Both the position numbers and the translations under genes were made by a program. Shown here piece after piece: positions 1 to 9,989 of a stretch of 64,000 nucleotides of DNA (positions are counted from its first letter, which is position 1; every line of letters begins with the position of its first letter). The stretch comes from Paramoeba atlantica. Lineage: Eukaryota; Discosea. The notes below the pieces were generated by a model. It was given only the letters and a program-made list of their open reading frames with translations, was not told the DNA's origin and made no database searches. The stretch lies in contig CDRNVI010000039.1 of assembly GCA_977017575.1 (NCBI GenBank), positions 434,001 through 498,000 on the forward strand, in the 5' to 3' direction.

Positions 1-54
1 TTTCAAAGCAAATTGCTTAAGGAAGTACTGAGCCTTTGTTATGATGTATGCCAA

Positions 55-2331
55 CTACCTAGCAAAAGCTATTTCTAAATCTAGGTGCATCAGCTCGTGT
101 GATCCTCGTTCAATTGCTCTCCAGCATGCGTCATGAATCGCGTGGGAAATATCAGAAGGAGTCTTCAGATTGGTTTTCGCCATTGCGGCGATCAAAAAGT
201 CGCGCAGATCGGTTTGAAGCATTTCGCACGGAATATATCTCAATAATCCTTCTGCAATACTCAACTTCTCTCTAGGGTTCGGAAAAGATATTTCGATGTG
301 AACATCAAATCTTCCGGCACGAAGGGCAGCTGGATCCAAGCCTTCTTTACGATCGGTAGCGGCTATTACAACGAGAGAGCTGCAAGCTGCTTCGTTCATG
401 GAAAGCAAGAACGTAGTAAGCATTCGATCAGTTGTTTCTGAACCCCCCGTGCCTCGCCTGGATGCTATGCGCTCAAAGTGATCTATGAGAAGAACACAGG
501 GACTAAGGGCCGTTGCAGCGCGAAATAAATTTTGCAAATTTTTCTCAGACTCTCCAACGTATTTAGAAATAAGACTCGTAGCATCAACCACAATGGTATT
601 TACTGCAAAAAAATGACTTTGGGCGAAAGACGCTTCATCCTTTCCGTGCTCCAAGTGATGAGTTAGCGTGGCCGCAACTGAGGACAGAAGAGCTGTTTTA
701 CCAACACCCGATGGACCGTAGAGTAAAACACCTTTCGGTACTTCTACCTTTGTGTCGCTGCGGATTGATGTGCGACTCAGGGGAAACAAGATGATCTCCT
801 GAATTCTGCTCCACGCCCCGCTATAATCTACGTATACTTGAGATTTTATAGACATGTGATTGTCTTTATTTAATACACACGCGTGAGCAATTTGTCGCAA
901 ATTGGCAGGTACGTAATTCCTTGCGTAGCGAATTGCGTCCGTTGCAGTATCGTAACTGAGAAGACGTGCCAACTCACTTCGATTCCATGCATTCGTATAC
1001 GAGGTAACAAGAGAACTTTTAGTGTTCTCACAGCTTTTTATCAATGTAGTTTCGTCCACTATCCATGATGCTTCATGAAGAAATCCAAGATGCTGCAAAA
1101 AGCGATAATTGGATGCAAGCGACCCTGATTCCAATTGTATACAGAAAGACAACATGTACGGACTGCACAGTGAACGAGGAACATGGTGATGATCTCGTGC
1201 TATCCATAAAACAGATATCGGAGCACTTCGATGCACCACACTTTGTTCCTCTGCACCCAAAAAACTACTGAGCATAGCCATAAACAACCTCGCAGAAGGT
1301 GGGTACGTAATGTCATCTTTTGATGAGCCAACGTTCAGTGTCGTTAAGTATTCAGTGTCATCAAAAACAAGGAGACTGGGACGCATCCGTTGAGCAGTTG
1401 AAAAAAGCTTAACAATGCGACAGTGAGTTTTCTCAAGTTCATCACTAAGAAGAAGTGGCATTGAACAGTGTAACGTGTATACTGCATTATTGGCGGACAG
1501 AAAAGTATTTTTCGAGAGTTCCAGTTGTCCATTGTTCCACTTTAATTGCTGAACGTCGCTCTCATTCATTGCTGATAGAACCGCGGCTATATGTCTTGCA
1601 CAAAGAGTTTTGCCCACATTAGGAGGACCGAGTAGAACGATTCCACGTACGCAAGATTGCAAGGAATAAATTGATAAAAGCTTCTTAAGTAGCCGCCAAC
1701 CATTTCTGTCCTCTATAAAATCATAAGCTTCGTAAGAATTTTCGGTGTTATCCTCAAATGAGTGTAAGACCATTGAGCTCTTCTTTGACATGACAGAGAG
1801 AAATGGTGACAGCATCATTTCGGTATAATTATTTTCATATTTTGCCTTCTTTTCCTCAGATTTTACCTTCAGAACAACACCTATGCGAGAATTCAGCACA
1901 TTTAGCATAATTCCGTTTTGAATAGAATAATTACGATCCACTTTGGAATCTTTTGTCTGGGAAATATCAGAACCAATTCCAAAAATTTGAGTAGCTCGAA
2001 GAGTCAGCATTTCAAGATTAACTTTTAATTCAAAAGTTTCCCCAGTTCTTAGGACCAAATTTTGCATAAGAAGCTTTCCGAACGGTCCAACTCTTAGTTG
2101 TTCACCAATGGCTGCGCTGGGCTGGCCCAAAAACAATTGCACGGCTCGTAAAGCCTTAGTTGAAAACAACACATCTCTTTTGTTACTTTTTGCTCTATCT
2201 CGAATTAGAAAAGCTCGATATACGAATGGATGAACTAGGAGATGAACGACCGCGTAACTTATGTTAGAAAGTGACTGACTTTCTGTAGCTTTGCTTTCCC
2301 CGAAAGCGGAACAATTGGTTCTTCTACACAT
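55..2331 (-). CDS. PEX1: Peroxin 1-like double AAA+ ATPase (PEX1)
   Basis: The 758-residue protein has two AAA+ modules behind an N-terminal region of about 200 residues. Module D1 has a Walker A GPPNVGKT near residue 235 and a Walker B ending FDD near 325. Module D2 has GPSGVGKT near 539, then LLIDHFERIASRRG from about 614 followed by a TDR motif, and DPAALRAGRFD. The stretch around FERIASRRG...TDR matches PEX1 closely, where the family has DEFE. PEX1 with PEX6 extracts the cargo receptor PEX5 from peroxisomal or glycosomal membranes. The D2 Walker B glutamate is histidine here (codon 478-480). D1 of PEX1 is known to have DD rather than DE, which fits. The protein is shorter than human PEX1. 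PEX6 or another type II AAA protein is a weaker alternative. Confidence 0.66.
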   Translation of the reverse strand: MCRRTNCSAFGESKATESQSLSNISYAVVHLLVHPFVYRAFLIRDRAKSNKRDVLFSTKALRAVQLFLGQPSAAIGEQLRVGPFGKLLMQNLVLRTGETFELKVNLEMLTLRATQIFGIGSDISQTKDSKVDRNYSIQNGIMLNVLNSRIGVVLKVKSEEKKAKYENNYTEMMLSPFLSVMSKKSSMVLHSFEDNTENSYEAYDFIEDRNGWRLLKKLLSIYSLQSCVRGIVLLGPPNVGKTLCARHIAAVLSAMNESDVQQLKWNNGQLELSKNTFLSANNAVYTLHCSMPLLLSDELEKTHCRIVKLFSTAQRMRPSLLVFDDTEYLTTLNVGSSKDDITYPPSARLFMAMLSSFLGAEEQSVVHRSAPISVLWIARDHHHVPRSLCSPYMLSFCIQLESGSLASNYRFLQHLGFLHEASWIVDETTLIKSCENTKSSLVTSYTNAWNRSELARLLSYDTATDAIRYARNYVPANLRQIAHACVLNKDNHMSIKSQVYVDYSGAWSRIQEIILFPLSRTSIRSDTKVEVPKGVLLYGPSGVGKTALLSSVAATLTHHLEHGKDEASFAQSHFFAVNTIVVDATSLISKYVGESEKNLQNLFRAATALSPCVLLIDHFERIASRRGTGGSETTDRMLTTFLLSMNEAACSSLVVIAATDRKEGLDPAALRAGRFDVHIEISFPNPREKLSIAEGLLRYIPCEMLQTDLRDFLIAAMAKTNLKTPSDISHAIHDACWRAIERGSHELMHLDLEIAFAR

Positions 2332-2613
2332 TCATTTCTTCTACACGTGCATTCGACGACTATACATATTGCAAAACATTACTATGCTTCTTGTAAAAAA
2401 ACAGCAAACAACGGATTTTCAAGAACGCTCAATCAAGTAATAAATCACAGAACAATTAAATTAATAACAACTAAATTTATATGCAATGACTCATGTACGT
2501 GATTAGGTCAGTTACACGAAGCAAGTCGAATTCGAGGTAAAGAAGATAAGGAAACTCCGCAGAAAGTTTATTTCAATAATAATTAGACCACCCAAGATTT
2601 TTTAGATGATTGA

Positions 2614-5600
2614 TCACCTTGTCGGTTGAAAATTTGATTCATCAGCAAACCATTCATCCAGAACATCGGAAGTTTTTGTCTGTTTTTCTGCCTCCATGAC
2701 GATATCATCCTGTGCTGCCGGAGAATCAAGGGCCGAGTTCTCAGAAGTATGAGCTGTAGCACTGGGATACACATCAAGTTCCCCAAAAGACAAATTCTTA
2801 GCCGAGGATTTAGGCGTTAGTATACAGTCCTCTCCGTTTAATGTCTCTTTAAAACTTCTAAGCTTCAGTTCATCCAATTCAGCTGTAAACGAGGGGATAC
2901 AATCATCGACACGTACCTCTGTTTTTTCTTCTAGACCTTGCTCACTGGCGACTGAGGGTGGGGACGCTGGCGTAGGTGCAGGCGCGCTGGGATAGACAGG
3001 GGAATCCACATACTGATTAGGTGTTAGTAAAACTATATCCTCAACTCCGTTTTTACGTGTTGGTGTGTGTTCAAACTCAAAATTATCTTCCCCTGACAAA
3101 CCCGATTTTGAAGCATCTGATTTCATGCCGTTTATTTCTCCATTTTCCGAATATATCGCTTCGTCGTTGGAAGGCTCCGGTGAACACGAATCTCGATTTA
3201 CCGTGTCTGTTGAAATTACCTCTTCTGATAAGTTCTGCCGTATAAGTTCTGCCGTATAAGGTGCGAGCGGGGCTACATCAGAAAAATCCCCAGGATTCTC
3301 CACAGGATCTGCTATTCGCTCCGCCAAGCTTGGATTTGTCGTGAGGAGCCCTGCTTTCCATTTCTGAACGATTTTTGACAGCATCTCCGGATCAAGGCGA
3401 CATCGGCGAGCAAATATTGCGGCTTGTGGAAACATGGAATCAAGTAACAAAATATCTATACATGACGCTACATCGGAAAGCGTGAAAGCGCACATAAAAG
3501 CAACGTTGAATTGCCTGTTCGCCTTGGTAGCTTCCAGCAGGTCGCGAATTCCATTCCAGTTTCCGGTGGAATGATAAAGTAATAAGAGTCCAGCATAGTC
3601 CTTGGCCTGAAGCAACGCGGACTCAGACAATTCGAAATTGCCCAAAGTCATTGCCAAATCCGCCAACTTCTTCCAATCCGAGATATTGTTTGTTTCAGAA
3701 GCTGCTTTAAACGCAAGAGTAAGATCCAGTTGTGAGATTGCCAGTCTAAATTTCAAGGTGCTTTCATCTGCTAATGCAAGAGCGAGATTTCGTTCATCCC
3801 GACTTTCCAAAAACTTTGCGACGGGTATTCTCCAAGTTTTAGGTATTTTATTAATGAGATTCCTAGCCGAATCAATTTGTTTAGCTGCAATAAGGCTCAT
3901 AAAGAGAGCTACTGCATCTGAAAATTGGAAACTCGACACGCTTCCTTCGGGATTCAAAACATAGATTCGCTCCTCTCGGGTAATGTAACCGATCAATCCT
4001 GCAAACTGCGCGACATGTGCAATCTCCCCAGTAAAACCTCCAACGCGATAATATAATATGCCATCAGAGCTAAGGATTAAGAGAACATTCCGCACCCATC
4101 TCACACTAAGAGCATATTTCAAAATTTCATCTTGTAAAACGAAGACAATTTTATCTTTTGAGGCCTTATCACTGTCTGTATGTGCACTGGACTCATACGA
4201 CATAATGTATATAGATTTCTTCGTAGCTAAAGCAACCATTGAACCAGTGGTATTCCATTCGACGTTTTGCACTTCTTCAGCAACGGCAATGCTCCCTACT
4301 GGTTGCAAACTCTCCCATGAGTAGAAGGTCATGATGTCTACCGCACTGACTGAAAAAACTGAGCTGTTTCCCCCGTGCACCGCTTTGACCGAAGAAGAAA
4401 ATCGAAGAAGATCGGATTCAGCAAAACTGCGGAAGAATTTCAAGTGCGATGATGTCTCCAAAACAATGAATGTACCGGGTTCTGGACCCCATGCGAAAGA
4501 AATTCCTGCACCGAATGTTTTCGGCCTCCAAGTGAGGGTTGTGTATATGGCATACGCTTTCTCACTTTGCACGCAAGCAAATTGATTATTCGAGTTGTAC
4601 GTAATCAGAAGCGGTGTATTTTCAATAGTAGAAAGTTCTTTTGCTGTCACAGGGACCGGTGTCCCATCTTGCCCTTGACAATTTGTAGCCTTTAAGTCAA
4701 TTCGGTAAATAGATTCCTTTTCAGCGTACAATACCTTGCCGTTCGCATCCATGGCAAGCGGTTTCTGATTTTGAGTCACTGGGGCAAGAGCGACCATACC
4801 GCGGTCCATCCCGACACACAACAGTCCAGTTTTGGCATGCATTTCTACAGCCCACACGCGACCCATACGAAGTTGTAGGGTGTTCTGTAGACGATAGTTG
4901 GCAAGACTGGTCAGTCGAACGCTTTCATCTTCACTTCCGGACACGACAATGGGAAGATCAGCATGAAACCCTACGCAGGAAACGTTGTTGGTGTGCCCTT
5001 TTAGTACGTGTATTTTACTACGCGTGGGGAAATCCCAGAGGAACACAGTTCCATCATCGGTACCACTCACTAGATAGGGCTTGTCGGAACCAGGATAAAA
5101 GGCTACACAGTTAACCCCTTTGTCATGTTCCAAACTGAAATTAGCGCGAGAAGTCGTTGTGTTCCATAATTTCACCTTATTGTCGAGCGACGCGGTTGCA
5201 AAATTTGGACCTTCCCTAGGATTCCACACGACTGCCATCACATAGTGACTGTGTCCTTCATAAGTTCGTACATGCGCCCATCCCTGCGAGAAGTCCCACA
5301 GCTTGACGGTGTGATCATCGCTTGCAGTGAGTACCAGGGGAAGTGTAGCATGAACAGCAATGGAACGGATATAGTCTTGATGTGCGTCAAACTGAGCAAT
5401 GCGTTCCATTGTGTAGTAATTATATACCCGACAACATCCATCATCGCTCCCACAAACAAACCAATTCTGAGCGGCAATGAAACGCACTGCGCGGATCGGA
5501 ATGTCCAAGATTTCGAAAGTTTTCATAAGAGAGCTTGTCGTATAGTTCCATAGACAGACCTGTCCAGTATAAAGCGAGCAGATAACCCAGGGCTCTGTCG

Positions 5601-5670
5601 GATGGACATCAATGCCTTTCACCCGCTCTGTCTTTGCGGCAATGACTTTTTTAAGTTCCGGGCAGGACAT
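2614..5670 (-). CDS. SEC27: Coatomer subunit beta' (beta'-COP, Sec27)
   Basis: The 1018-residue protein begins with seven-bladed WD40 propeller repeats (about residues 10-300) of the beta'-COP type, with repeat ends such as TVKLWD and KVKLWN. A coatomer WD-associated second propeller and alpha-solenoid follow, to about residue 790. The C-terminal 220 residues are acidic, rich in Ser and Pro, and of low complexity. Beta'-COP is part of the COPI coat and binds dilysine retrieval signals on cargo in Golgi-to-ER vesicles. An AG trans-splice acceptor candidate lies 8-9 bases before the start codon, giving a very short leader. A 15-bp tandem duplication sits near 3236-3262 inside the gene and keeps the frame. 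Confidence 0.95.
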   Translation of the reverse strand: MSCPELKKVIAAKTERVKGIDVHPTEPWVICSLYTGQVCLWNYTTSSLMKTFEILDIPIRAVRFIAAQNWFVCGSDDGCCRVYNYYTMERIAQFDAHQDYIRSIAVHATLPLVLTASDDHTVKLWDFSQGWAHVRTYEGHSHYVMAVVWNPREGPNFATASLDNKVKLWNTTTSRANFSLEHDKGVNCVAFYPGSDKPYLVSGTDDGTVFLWDFPTRSKIHVLKGHTNNVSCVGFHADLPIVVSGSEDESVRLTSLANYRLQNTLQLRMGRVWAVEMHAKTGLLCVGMDRGMVALAPVTQNQKPLAMDANGKVLYAEKESIYRIDLKATNCQGQDGTPVPVTAKELSTIENTPLLITYNSNNQFACVQSEKAYAIYTTLTWRPKTFGAGISFAWGPEPGTFIVLETSSHLKFFRSFAESDLLRFSSSVKAVHGGNSSVFSVSAVDIMTFYSWESLQPVGSIAVAEEVQNVEWNTTGSMVALATKKSIYIMSYESSAHTDSDKASKDKIVFVLQDEILKYALSVRWVRNVLLILSSDGILYYRVGGFTGEIAHVAQFAGLIGYITREERIYVLNPEGSVSSFQFSDAVALFMSLIAAKQIDSARNLINKIPKTWRIPVAKFLESRDERNLALALADESTLKFRLAISQLDLTLAFKAASETNNISDWKKLADLAMTLGNFELSESALLQAKDYAGLLLLYHSTGNWNGIRDLLEATKANRQFNVAFMCAFTLSDVASCIDILLLDSMFPQAAIFARRCRLDPEMLSKIVQKWKAGLLTTNPSLAERIADPVENPGDFSDVAPLAPYTAELIRQNLSEEVISTDTVNRDSCSPEPSNDEAIYSENGEINGMKSDASKSGLSGEDNFEFEHTPTRKNGVEDIVLLTPNQYVDSPVYPSAPAPTPASPPSVASEQGLEEKTEVRVDDCIPSFTAELDELKLRSFKETLNGEDCILTPKSSAKNLSFGELDVYPSATAHTSENSALDSPAAQDDIVMEAEKQTKTSDVLDEWFADESNFQPTR

Positions 5671-5677
5671 GTAGAAA

Positions 5678-5700
5678 CTAAAATTTGAAGATTTTTAGAG
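5678..5700 (-). promoter_or_regulatory. Candidate trans-splice acceptor of beta'-COP
   Basis: On the sense strand a T-rich stretch ends in TTTTAG at 5678-5683, and TTTCTAC leads directly to the ATG. This is the layout of a spliced-leader acceptor, here with a leader of about 7 nt. The site is inferred from pattern only. Confidence 0.4.
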
Positions 5701-5930
5701 AAGTTACAAAATCAGCTCCTATCCCAGATACTTCACTTCTTCCTTAAAAAACTTTATTTCTCACATAAACAGCCACCCAAGCACCAGGTGAGATGAAGAG
5801 AAAAATCGAGCAAGTTTCATTCTACATGCATCACAATACTACATGCACTACTACAACACAGTATTGTATGCTGTGTTGCGTACAAGCTATCATGCTACAA
5901 ACTATACGAACATCTCAGTGGTATGTCATC

Positions 5931-6533
5931 CTATAACTCCGATCCATGATCGGATGCGCCCACTGCCCGATGAGGCTGTTCGACAACTTTTTTGGTAAAA
6001 AGTTGTAGGCTGCGCTCGAAGTACTTCATAGCCTCCTGTAACACGAGCAAATTCATTGCGGGCTGGTCCTGAACAAAGCGCAGTTCATGGTACAGGTGAT
6101 ACCTCCCTGCCTCGTCTACAGAGCACGTGGCCAATCGGAAACGAAAGTTCCAATGATTACAAAACTCGTTCTTCGACGACAGAGTGGAGGGTACACTATG
6201 TACTACAAGATACGAAAAGGAAAGCGATGATTTAGAGAGCATCAAGGAGAGTGTGGGATGCTGAATTCGTACCGCCAAATCGAAACTCTGCAACACAGTT
6301 ACACTGTAGGGTGCCAGTGCGTAAAACAGTTGAGGATGACCCGGGGTGGCATCAGGCGCCGGAACAATGTGATACCGTTTCTCACGGAAGAGCTCCAACA
6401 GGTCTTCAGGGGGAGCAAAAAAAGTCTCGGGACGGAGAGGCTCAACCGCGTTCTCCGAGAGGGCGTTAAAAGGGATCATAGAACCCAACGGTCCCACACC
6501 CAGCACAAGCAAGAGCAACGGGTGAGAAATCAT
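5931..6533 (-). CDS. Secreted or organellar protein of unknown function
   Basis: The 200-residue protein opens with a hydrophobic stretch (residues 4-17, LLLLVLGVG core) that reads as a signal peptide. The body mixes beta and alpha predictions, with a region around residues 75-165 containing NHWNFRFRLA and a later helical segment. This order loosely recalls the YbjN/SycD-like chaperone fold, but I do not have enough to call it. No transmembrane segment follows the signal peptide. It sits between beta'-COP and a GC-rich unknown gene on the same strand. It is counted as real because it is the only long frame in the gap and its composition is protein-like. Confidence 0.55.
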   Translation of the reverse strand: MISHPLLLLVLGVGPLGSMIPFNALSENAVEPLRPETFFAPPEDLLELFREKRYHIVPAPDATPGHPQLFYALAPYSVTVLQSFDLAVRIQHPTLSLMLSKSSLSFSYLVVHSVPSTLSSKNEFCNHWNFRFRLATCSVDEAGRYHLYHELRFVQDQPAMNLLVLQEAMKYFERSLQLFTKKVVEQPHRAVGASDHGSEL

Positions 6534-6945
6534 GTTTTTGTTACTTACAGTAAAATTACAGTAAAAAAACTACAACGTCTCAATAAAAATCCGAATGTAG
6601 GACAAAAAATAAACATTCATGTCTATCGAATCGCTGCTATAGCTTGTTACCATGGCAGTGTTGTCGTACCGTACTGTAGTAAAAAGGTTTTACTAAAAAC
6701 GGATAAAAAGGTAAACTTACGAAGTTCAAGAGGTTTCTTAGCGCAACTGATAGAGGGATAATTTTGCTTTTGTTTCGTGATGCAACGAACTCGGTTTTTA
6801 TAAATAATTCTACCCACACGCACATTATTTTACTATGTTGGTGTACACTCCTTTGTTTGCCCATCCAAAACTTCACATTTTTTCTCCTTATTGGATACCC
6901 CTCCATCCCATCCCATCCCACCCCCAAAGAACCCCCCCGCTCCCC
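6534..6945. other. Intergenic, no gene seen
   Basis: This is AT-rich sequence from 6534 to about 6890. It then passes abruptly into a C-rich run on the plus strand (6890-6945) that leads into the GC-rich end of the next gene. I see no RNA gene or repeat. Confidence 0.5.
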
Positions 6946-8124
6946 TCACCGCTTCCTCCGCACCATCGTGTACTTCCTCTCCTGCGACCTCTCCCGCGAC
7001 ACGCTCCTCCTCCGCAGCCCCGGCCCAAACTCCGGCTTCCACTCCAACGCCCTCTCCATCGCCTCCTCCAGCATCTCCGCCTCCTGCGGGTCCTCCCCTC
7101 GCAGGTGCTCCACCCGTCGTCGAATCCCGGAAAGGTCCAGCGTCACGTCCCGCTCCGTGTACCCGTGGCGGTGGAGCGTGATCCCGACGTTCCGCCGGGC
7201 CACGTCCAGCGCCCGCCGCAGCACCGGGACCCCCGCGGGGTTCCCCCCGGCGTGGGTCCGGCTCAGCACGTCCTCCAGCACCGCGGGGTCGTACAGGTGG
7301 TCCTGGAGCCCGGCGGGGGCGAGCAGCCCGGCGCTCCACCGCACCACGGAGAGCGGGAGCACGTCGTAGATGAGCTTGGAGGCCGCGGCGAGGTGGGCGG
7401 CCCGGTGGGTCTCGCCCCGGGCGCGGAGGGCCTCGACGGTTTGGTCGAAGCCGCGGGGGTCGCGGAAGAGGTCCGCGGGGGCGAGGCGGTGGTCGTGGAA
7501 GAGCGCGACGGCGTCGCGGATGGAGCCGGGAGGGGGGGAAGAGGGGGAGGAAGGGGAGGGGGGAGGGGCCCCGGGGTGGGAGGGGAGGGGAAGAGAGGGG
7601 GGTGGTGAGGAGGAGGAGGAGGTTGGATCATGGGGGGAAGAGGGGGGTTGAAGTTTGAGGGTGGCGTCTTCCATGGTGTCGGTGAGTTCCCAGGTGAGGA
7701 GTTTTCCGTTGGGGGAGCGGGTTCGGGAGCCAAAGGATTGGGGTTGGACGAGGATGGCTTGGATTTTTGGATTGCGTTGGGTGATGATGTGTTCGAGCCA
7801 TTCAAGGTCTTTGACGTTGTGGAGGCCAGCGTTGCCGCGTCGTATGTCGAGGTAGAGAAGAGAGCGGCAGTTGACGAGGAGCTTTTCCAACGCCTTGCGG
7901 TGCTCGGCTTGTAGACCGAGAAAATTAAGGTCCAAATGAGTGGTGGCGCATGCGGCGGTTTTCATGATGTCGCTCATGCGATTAAGAAAAGTTACGACGG
8001 ACATCGTGGGGTGAATATTGGCGTACACGAGAAAACACTGTGCGGCACGAATATTAGGTGGTGCCTTTCCTGCGATCACGTCCGGAGGAACGCTGTAGTT
8101 CGCCAAAAGTTCGGCAAAGGACAT
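6946..8124 (-). CDS. Unrecognised protein with Pro/Ser-rich linker and GC-rich 3' half
   Basis: The 392-residue protein has an N-terminal globular part (about 1-150) with an LRR-like rhythm (HLDLNFLGL, SLLYLDIRR). A linker of Ser, Pro and Asp follows (about 160-215), then an Arg/Ala/Leu-rich helical C-terminal half ending in a basic tail. I recognise no family. The 3' half of the gene is very GC-rich and the 5' half is ordinary, so composition changes sharply inside the gene. The linker is encoded by a nearly pure purine/pyrimidine tract (7530-7650). Competing frames in the GC-rich part are long but strongly biased to Pro, Arg or Gly and are judged artefacts. Confidence 0.62.
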   Translation of the reverse strand: MSFAELLANYSVPPDVIAGKAPPNIRAAQCFLVYANIHPTMSVVTFLNRMSDIMKTAACATTHLDLNFLGLQAEHRKALEKLLVNCRSLLYLDIRRGNAGLHNVKDLEWLEHIITQRNPKIQAILVQPQSFGSRTRSPNGKLLTWELTDTMEDATLKLQPPSSPHDPTSSSSSPPPSLPLPSHPGAPPPSPSSPSSPPPGSIRDAVALFHDHRLAPADLFRDPRGFDQTVEALRARGETHRAAHLAAASKLIYDVLPLSVVRWSAGLLAPAGLQDHLYDPAVLEDVLSRTHAGGNPAGVPVLRRALDVARRNVGITLHRHGYTERDVTLDLSGIRRRVEHLRGEDPQEAEMLEEAMERALEWKPEFGPGLRRRSVSRERSQERKYTMVRRKR

Positions 8125-8237
8125 TTGTGAGTTTTTAGAAGAAAATTGTGAGACTGTGTGTGGTCAAGGTGAATAGACGCCGTTTGTACACTATAAAATT
8201 AACACTATAAAAAACAGCAGTTGAAAACAAATTGAAA

Positions 8238-9764
8238 CTATCCCTTTATGACAATCAAAGGCCGCAGTTTCGCAACCTTTCTGGATATTTCCGCCTGCTC
8301 GCATATGTCTACTACATGGTTCACATCCCGATAAGCTGCCGGGGCTTCCTCCGAGATCATTTCAGGATTTGCGCAGCGCAGGGCAATACCCTGGTCCCGC
8401 AGACCTCGTAAAACCTCCCCCGACGGTTGTCTCCGGGACTGGGACCGACTTTGTGCTCTGCCTGCGCCGTGACAAGTGGTGGCCAAGGAGCGCTCCATGG
8501 CTTGTGTAGTGCCGTGCAAAATCCACGAACAGGTGCCCATGGAACCCCCAACGAGTACAGGCTGACCCACCCTTTGGTACTCCACTGGCACCAATGGGTG
8601 AAAGGGGCCCAAGGAGCGTGTAGCACCTTTACGATGCACCAGCACGGTGCGCGGCCGTCCCTGTACAGGGTGCTCCTCCGTCTTGGCGACGTTATGGGCT
8701 ACATCGTATAAGACGTCCAGTTCCATCTCATCGGGGGTTTGCTGGAAGCACTGGGAAAAAGCGTGGCGGACGCAGTGGGTCACGCAGCTGCGATTCACAA
8801 AAGCAAAGTTCGCGGCCGCACACATGCCGTGGTAATACTGCCTACCCTCGGGAGAATTTATGGGGGCACATCCCAACTGGGGATCGGGGACGGTAATTCC
8901 CTCACGTGCCATCGCACATGGCATCTCAGCCAGGGCATCTGTGGCCACTTGATGGCCCAGACCCCGGGACCCAGTGTGAAGCATCACTACCACCTGTCCA
9001 TGGAATAAACCGTAACAGGAGGCCGCGGAGCGGTTGTGAATTTCCTCCACCGCCTGGACCTCCAGATAATGATTTCCAGAGCCCAGGGTTCCGAGTTGCG
9101 GCACCCCTCGGCGTCGAGCGCGGTGGGATACCGCCGCGCCCACGCCACACCTCATTCGTCCAAACTCCTCACAGCGGTCCGCGTCCTCTCCCCAGGCGTA
9201 CCCCTCCCGAATCGCCCAATCCACCCCACACTCCAGAATCTCATCCACATTTTTTTCCTTAATTTTTACAAAGTCTCGGGTAGCGGTCCCCACCGATATC
9301 CGGTTATACAGCTCCTGAGCGAGTCGCTCCCGGGTCTCCGGGGTGAAAGCCTCGACCGTTAGGTTCGTCCGCAGCACCCGGACCCCGCAGTTGATGTCAA
9401 ACCCAATCCCTCCGGGGCAGATCACCCCGTTGGCCTCGAAATCGGTGGCTACGGCATTGCCAATGGCAAAGCCATACCCGGTGTGCATGTCAGGTAACCC
9501 GACAGCGTGGAGCACCGCCCCGGGGAGGGAGGCGGCATGGGCGAGTTGAAGCAGACAAGGTGAGGGGCCGCCGTGTGGGGAGAGGGGACGGGGCGGGTGA
9601 AGCTCTCGGAGCATGTCCTGCATGTAGTCCGGGTGAGAGATGACGACACCCGGGACCTGCATTCGTGTGTTTCCCAGAGCACCTGTGTGGGAGATGTCCC
9701 AGAGAGGAAGAGAACCGCGGCGAGTGATGGAAGAGGAAAGGTCGTAGGTCATGAGGGGTGTCAA
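8238..9764 (-). CDS. RTCB: RNA-splicing ligase RtcB
   Basis: The 508-residue protein covers the whole RtcB family. RtcB joins 2',3'-cyclic phosphate and 5'-OH RNA ends using GTP and Mn2+, in tRNA splicing and in unconventional mRNA splicing. Signature pieces in order are GYGFAIGN, PGGIGFDINCGVR (metal-binding Asp and Cys), GSGNHYLE, HTGSRGLGHQ, YDVAHN, SMGTCSWIL and CHGAGRAQSR, where the His near residue 432 is the guanylylated nucleophile. The C-terminal region with DVNHVV is also present. All catalytic residues I know appear intact. An acceptor-like TTTTCTTGCAG lies about 85 bases upstream and the leader after it has no AG. Confidence 0.97.
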   Translation of the reverse strand: MTPLMTYDLSSSITRRGSLPLWDISHTGALGNTRMQVPGVVISHPDYMQDMLRELHPPRPLSPHGGPSPCLLQLAHAASLPGAVLHAVGLPDMHTGYGFAIGNAVATDFEANGVICPGGIGFDINCGVRVLRTNLTVEAFTPETRERLAQELYNRISVGTATRDFVKIKEKNVDEILECGVDWAIREGYAWGEDADRCEEFGRMRCGVGAAVSHRARRRGVPQLGTLGSGNHYLEVQAVEEIHNRSAASCYGLFHGQVVVMLHTGSRGLGHQVATDALAEMPCAMAREGITVPDPQLGCAPINSPEGRQYYHGMCAAANFAFVNRSCVTHCVRHAFSQCFQQTPDEMELDVLYDVAHNVAKTEEHPVQGRPRTVLVHRKGATRSLGPFHPLVPVEYQRVGQPVLVGGSMGTCSWILHGTTQAMERSLATTCHGAGRAQSRSQSRRQPSGEVLRGLRDQGIALRCANPEMISEEAPAAYRDVNHVVDICEQAEISRKVAKLRPLIVIKG

Positions 9765-9847
9765 GGGGGCGGCATTGTGGAGATGTAGGGGAGGAGATCG
9801 TGTGAATGAAGGAAGACAAATTGTGGGTCGAAAAGTAAAGAGAAGTA

Positions 9848-9858
9848 CTGCAAGAAAA
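9848..9858 (-). promoter_or_regulatory. Candidate trans-splice acceptor of RtcB
   Basis: The sense strand reads TTTTCTTGCAG with the AG at 9848-9849. The roughly 83 bases from there to the start codon at 9764 are pyrimidine-rich and contain no further AG. This fits the scanning rule for spliced-leader addition. It is inferred only. Confidence 0.45.
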
Positions 9859-9989
9859 CAAATCGATAATATTCAAGTTGTTAAGTTGCGTCTCTTGTCA
9901 ACGAATCAAACAGTAGTGCACATTTTGCAGCCGCACGAAAAGCACGGAGTGAATTGTTAAAGTACACTATCTTGTGAAGGTGGGTATTT

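Noticed and set aside
7263-7805. Pro/Ser/Thr-rich frames on both strands in the GC-rich region
   Set aside because: Long frames appear in all phases because GC-rich DNA has few stop codons; only the one consistent with the ordinary-composition 5' half was kept.
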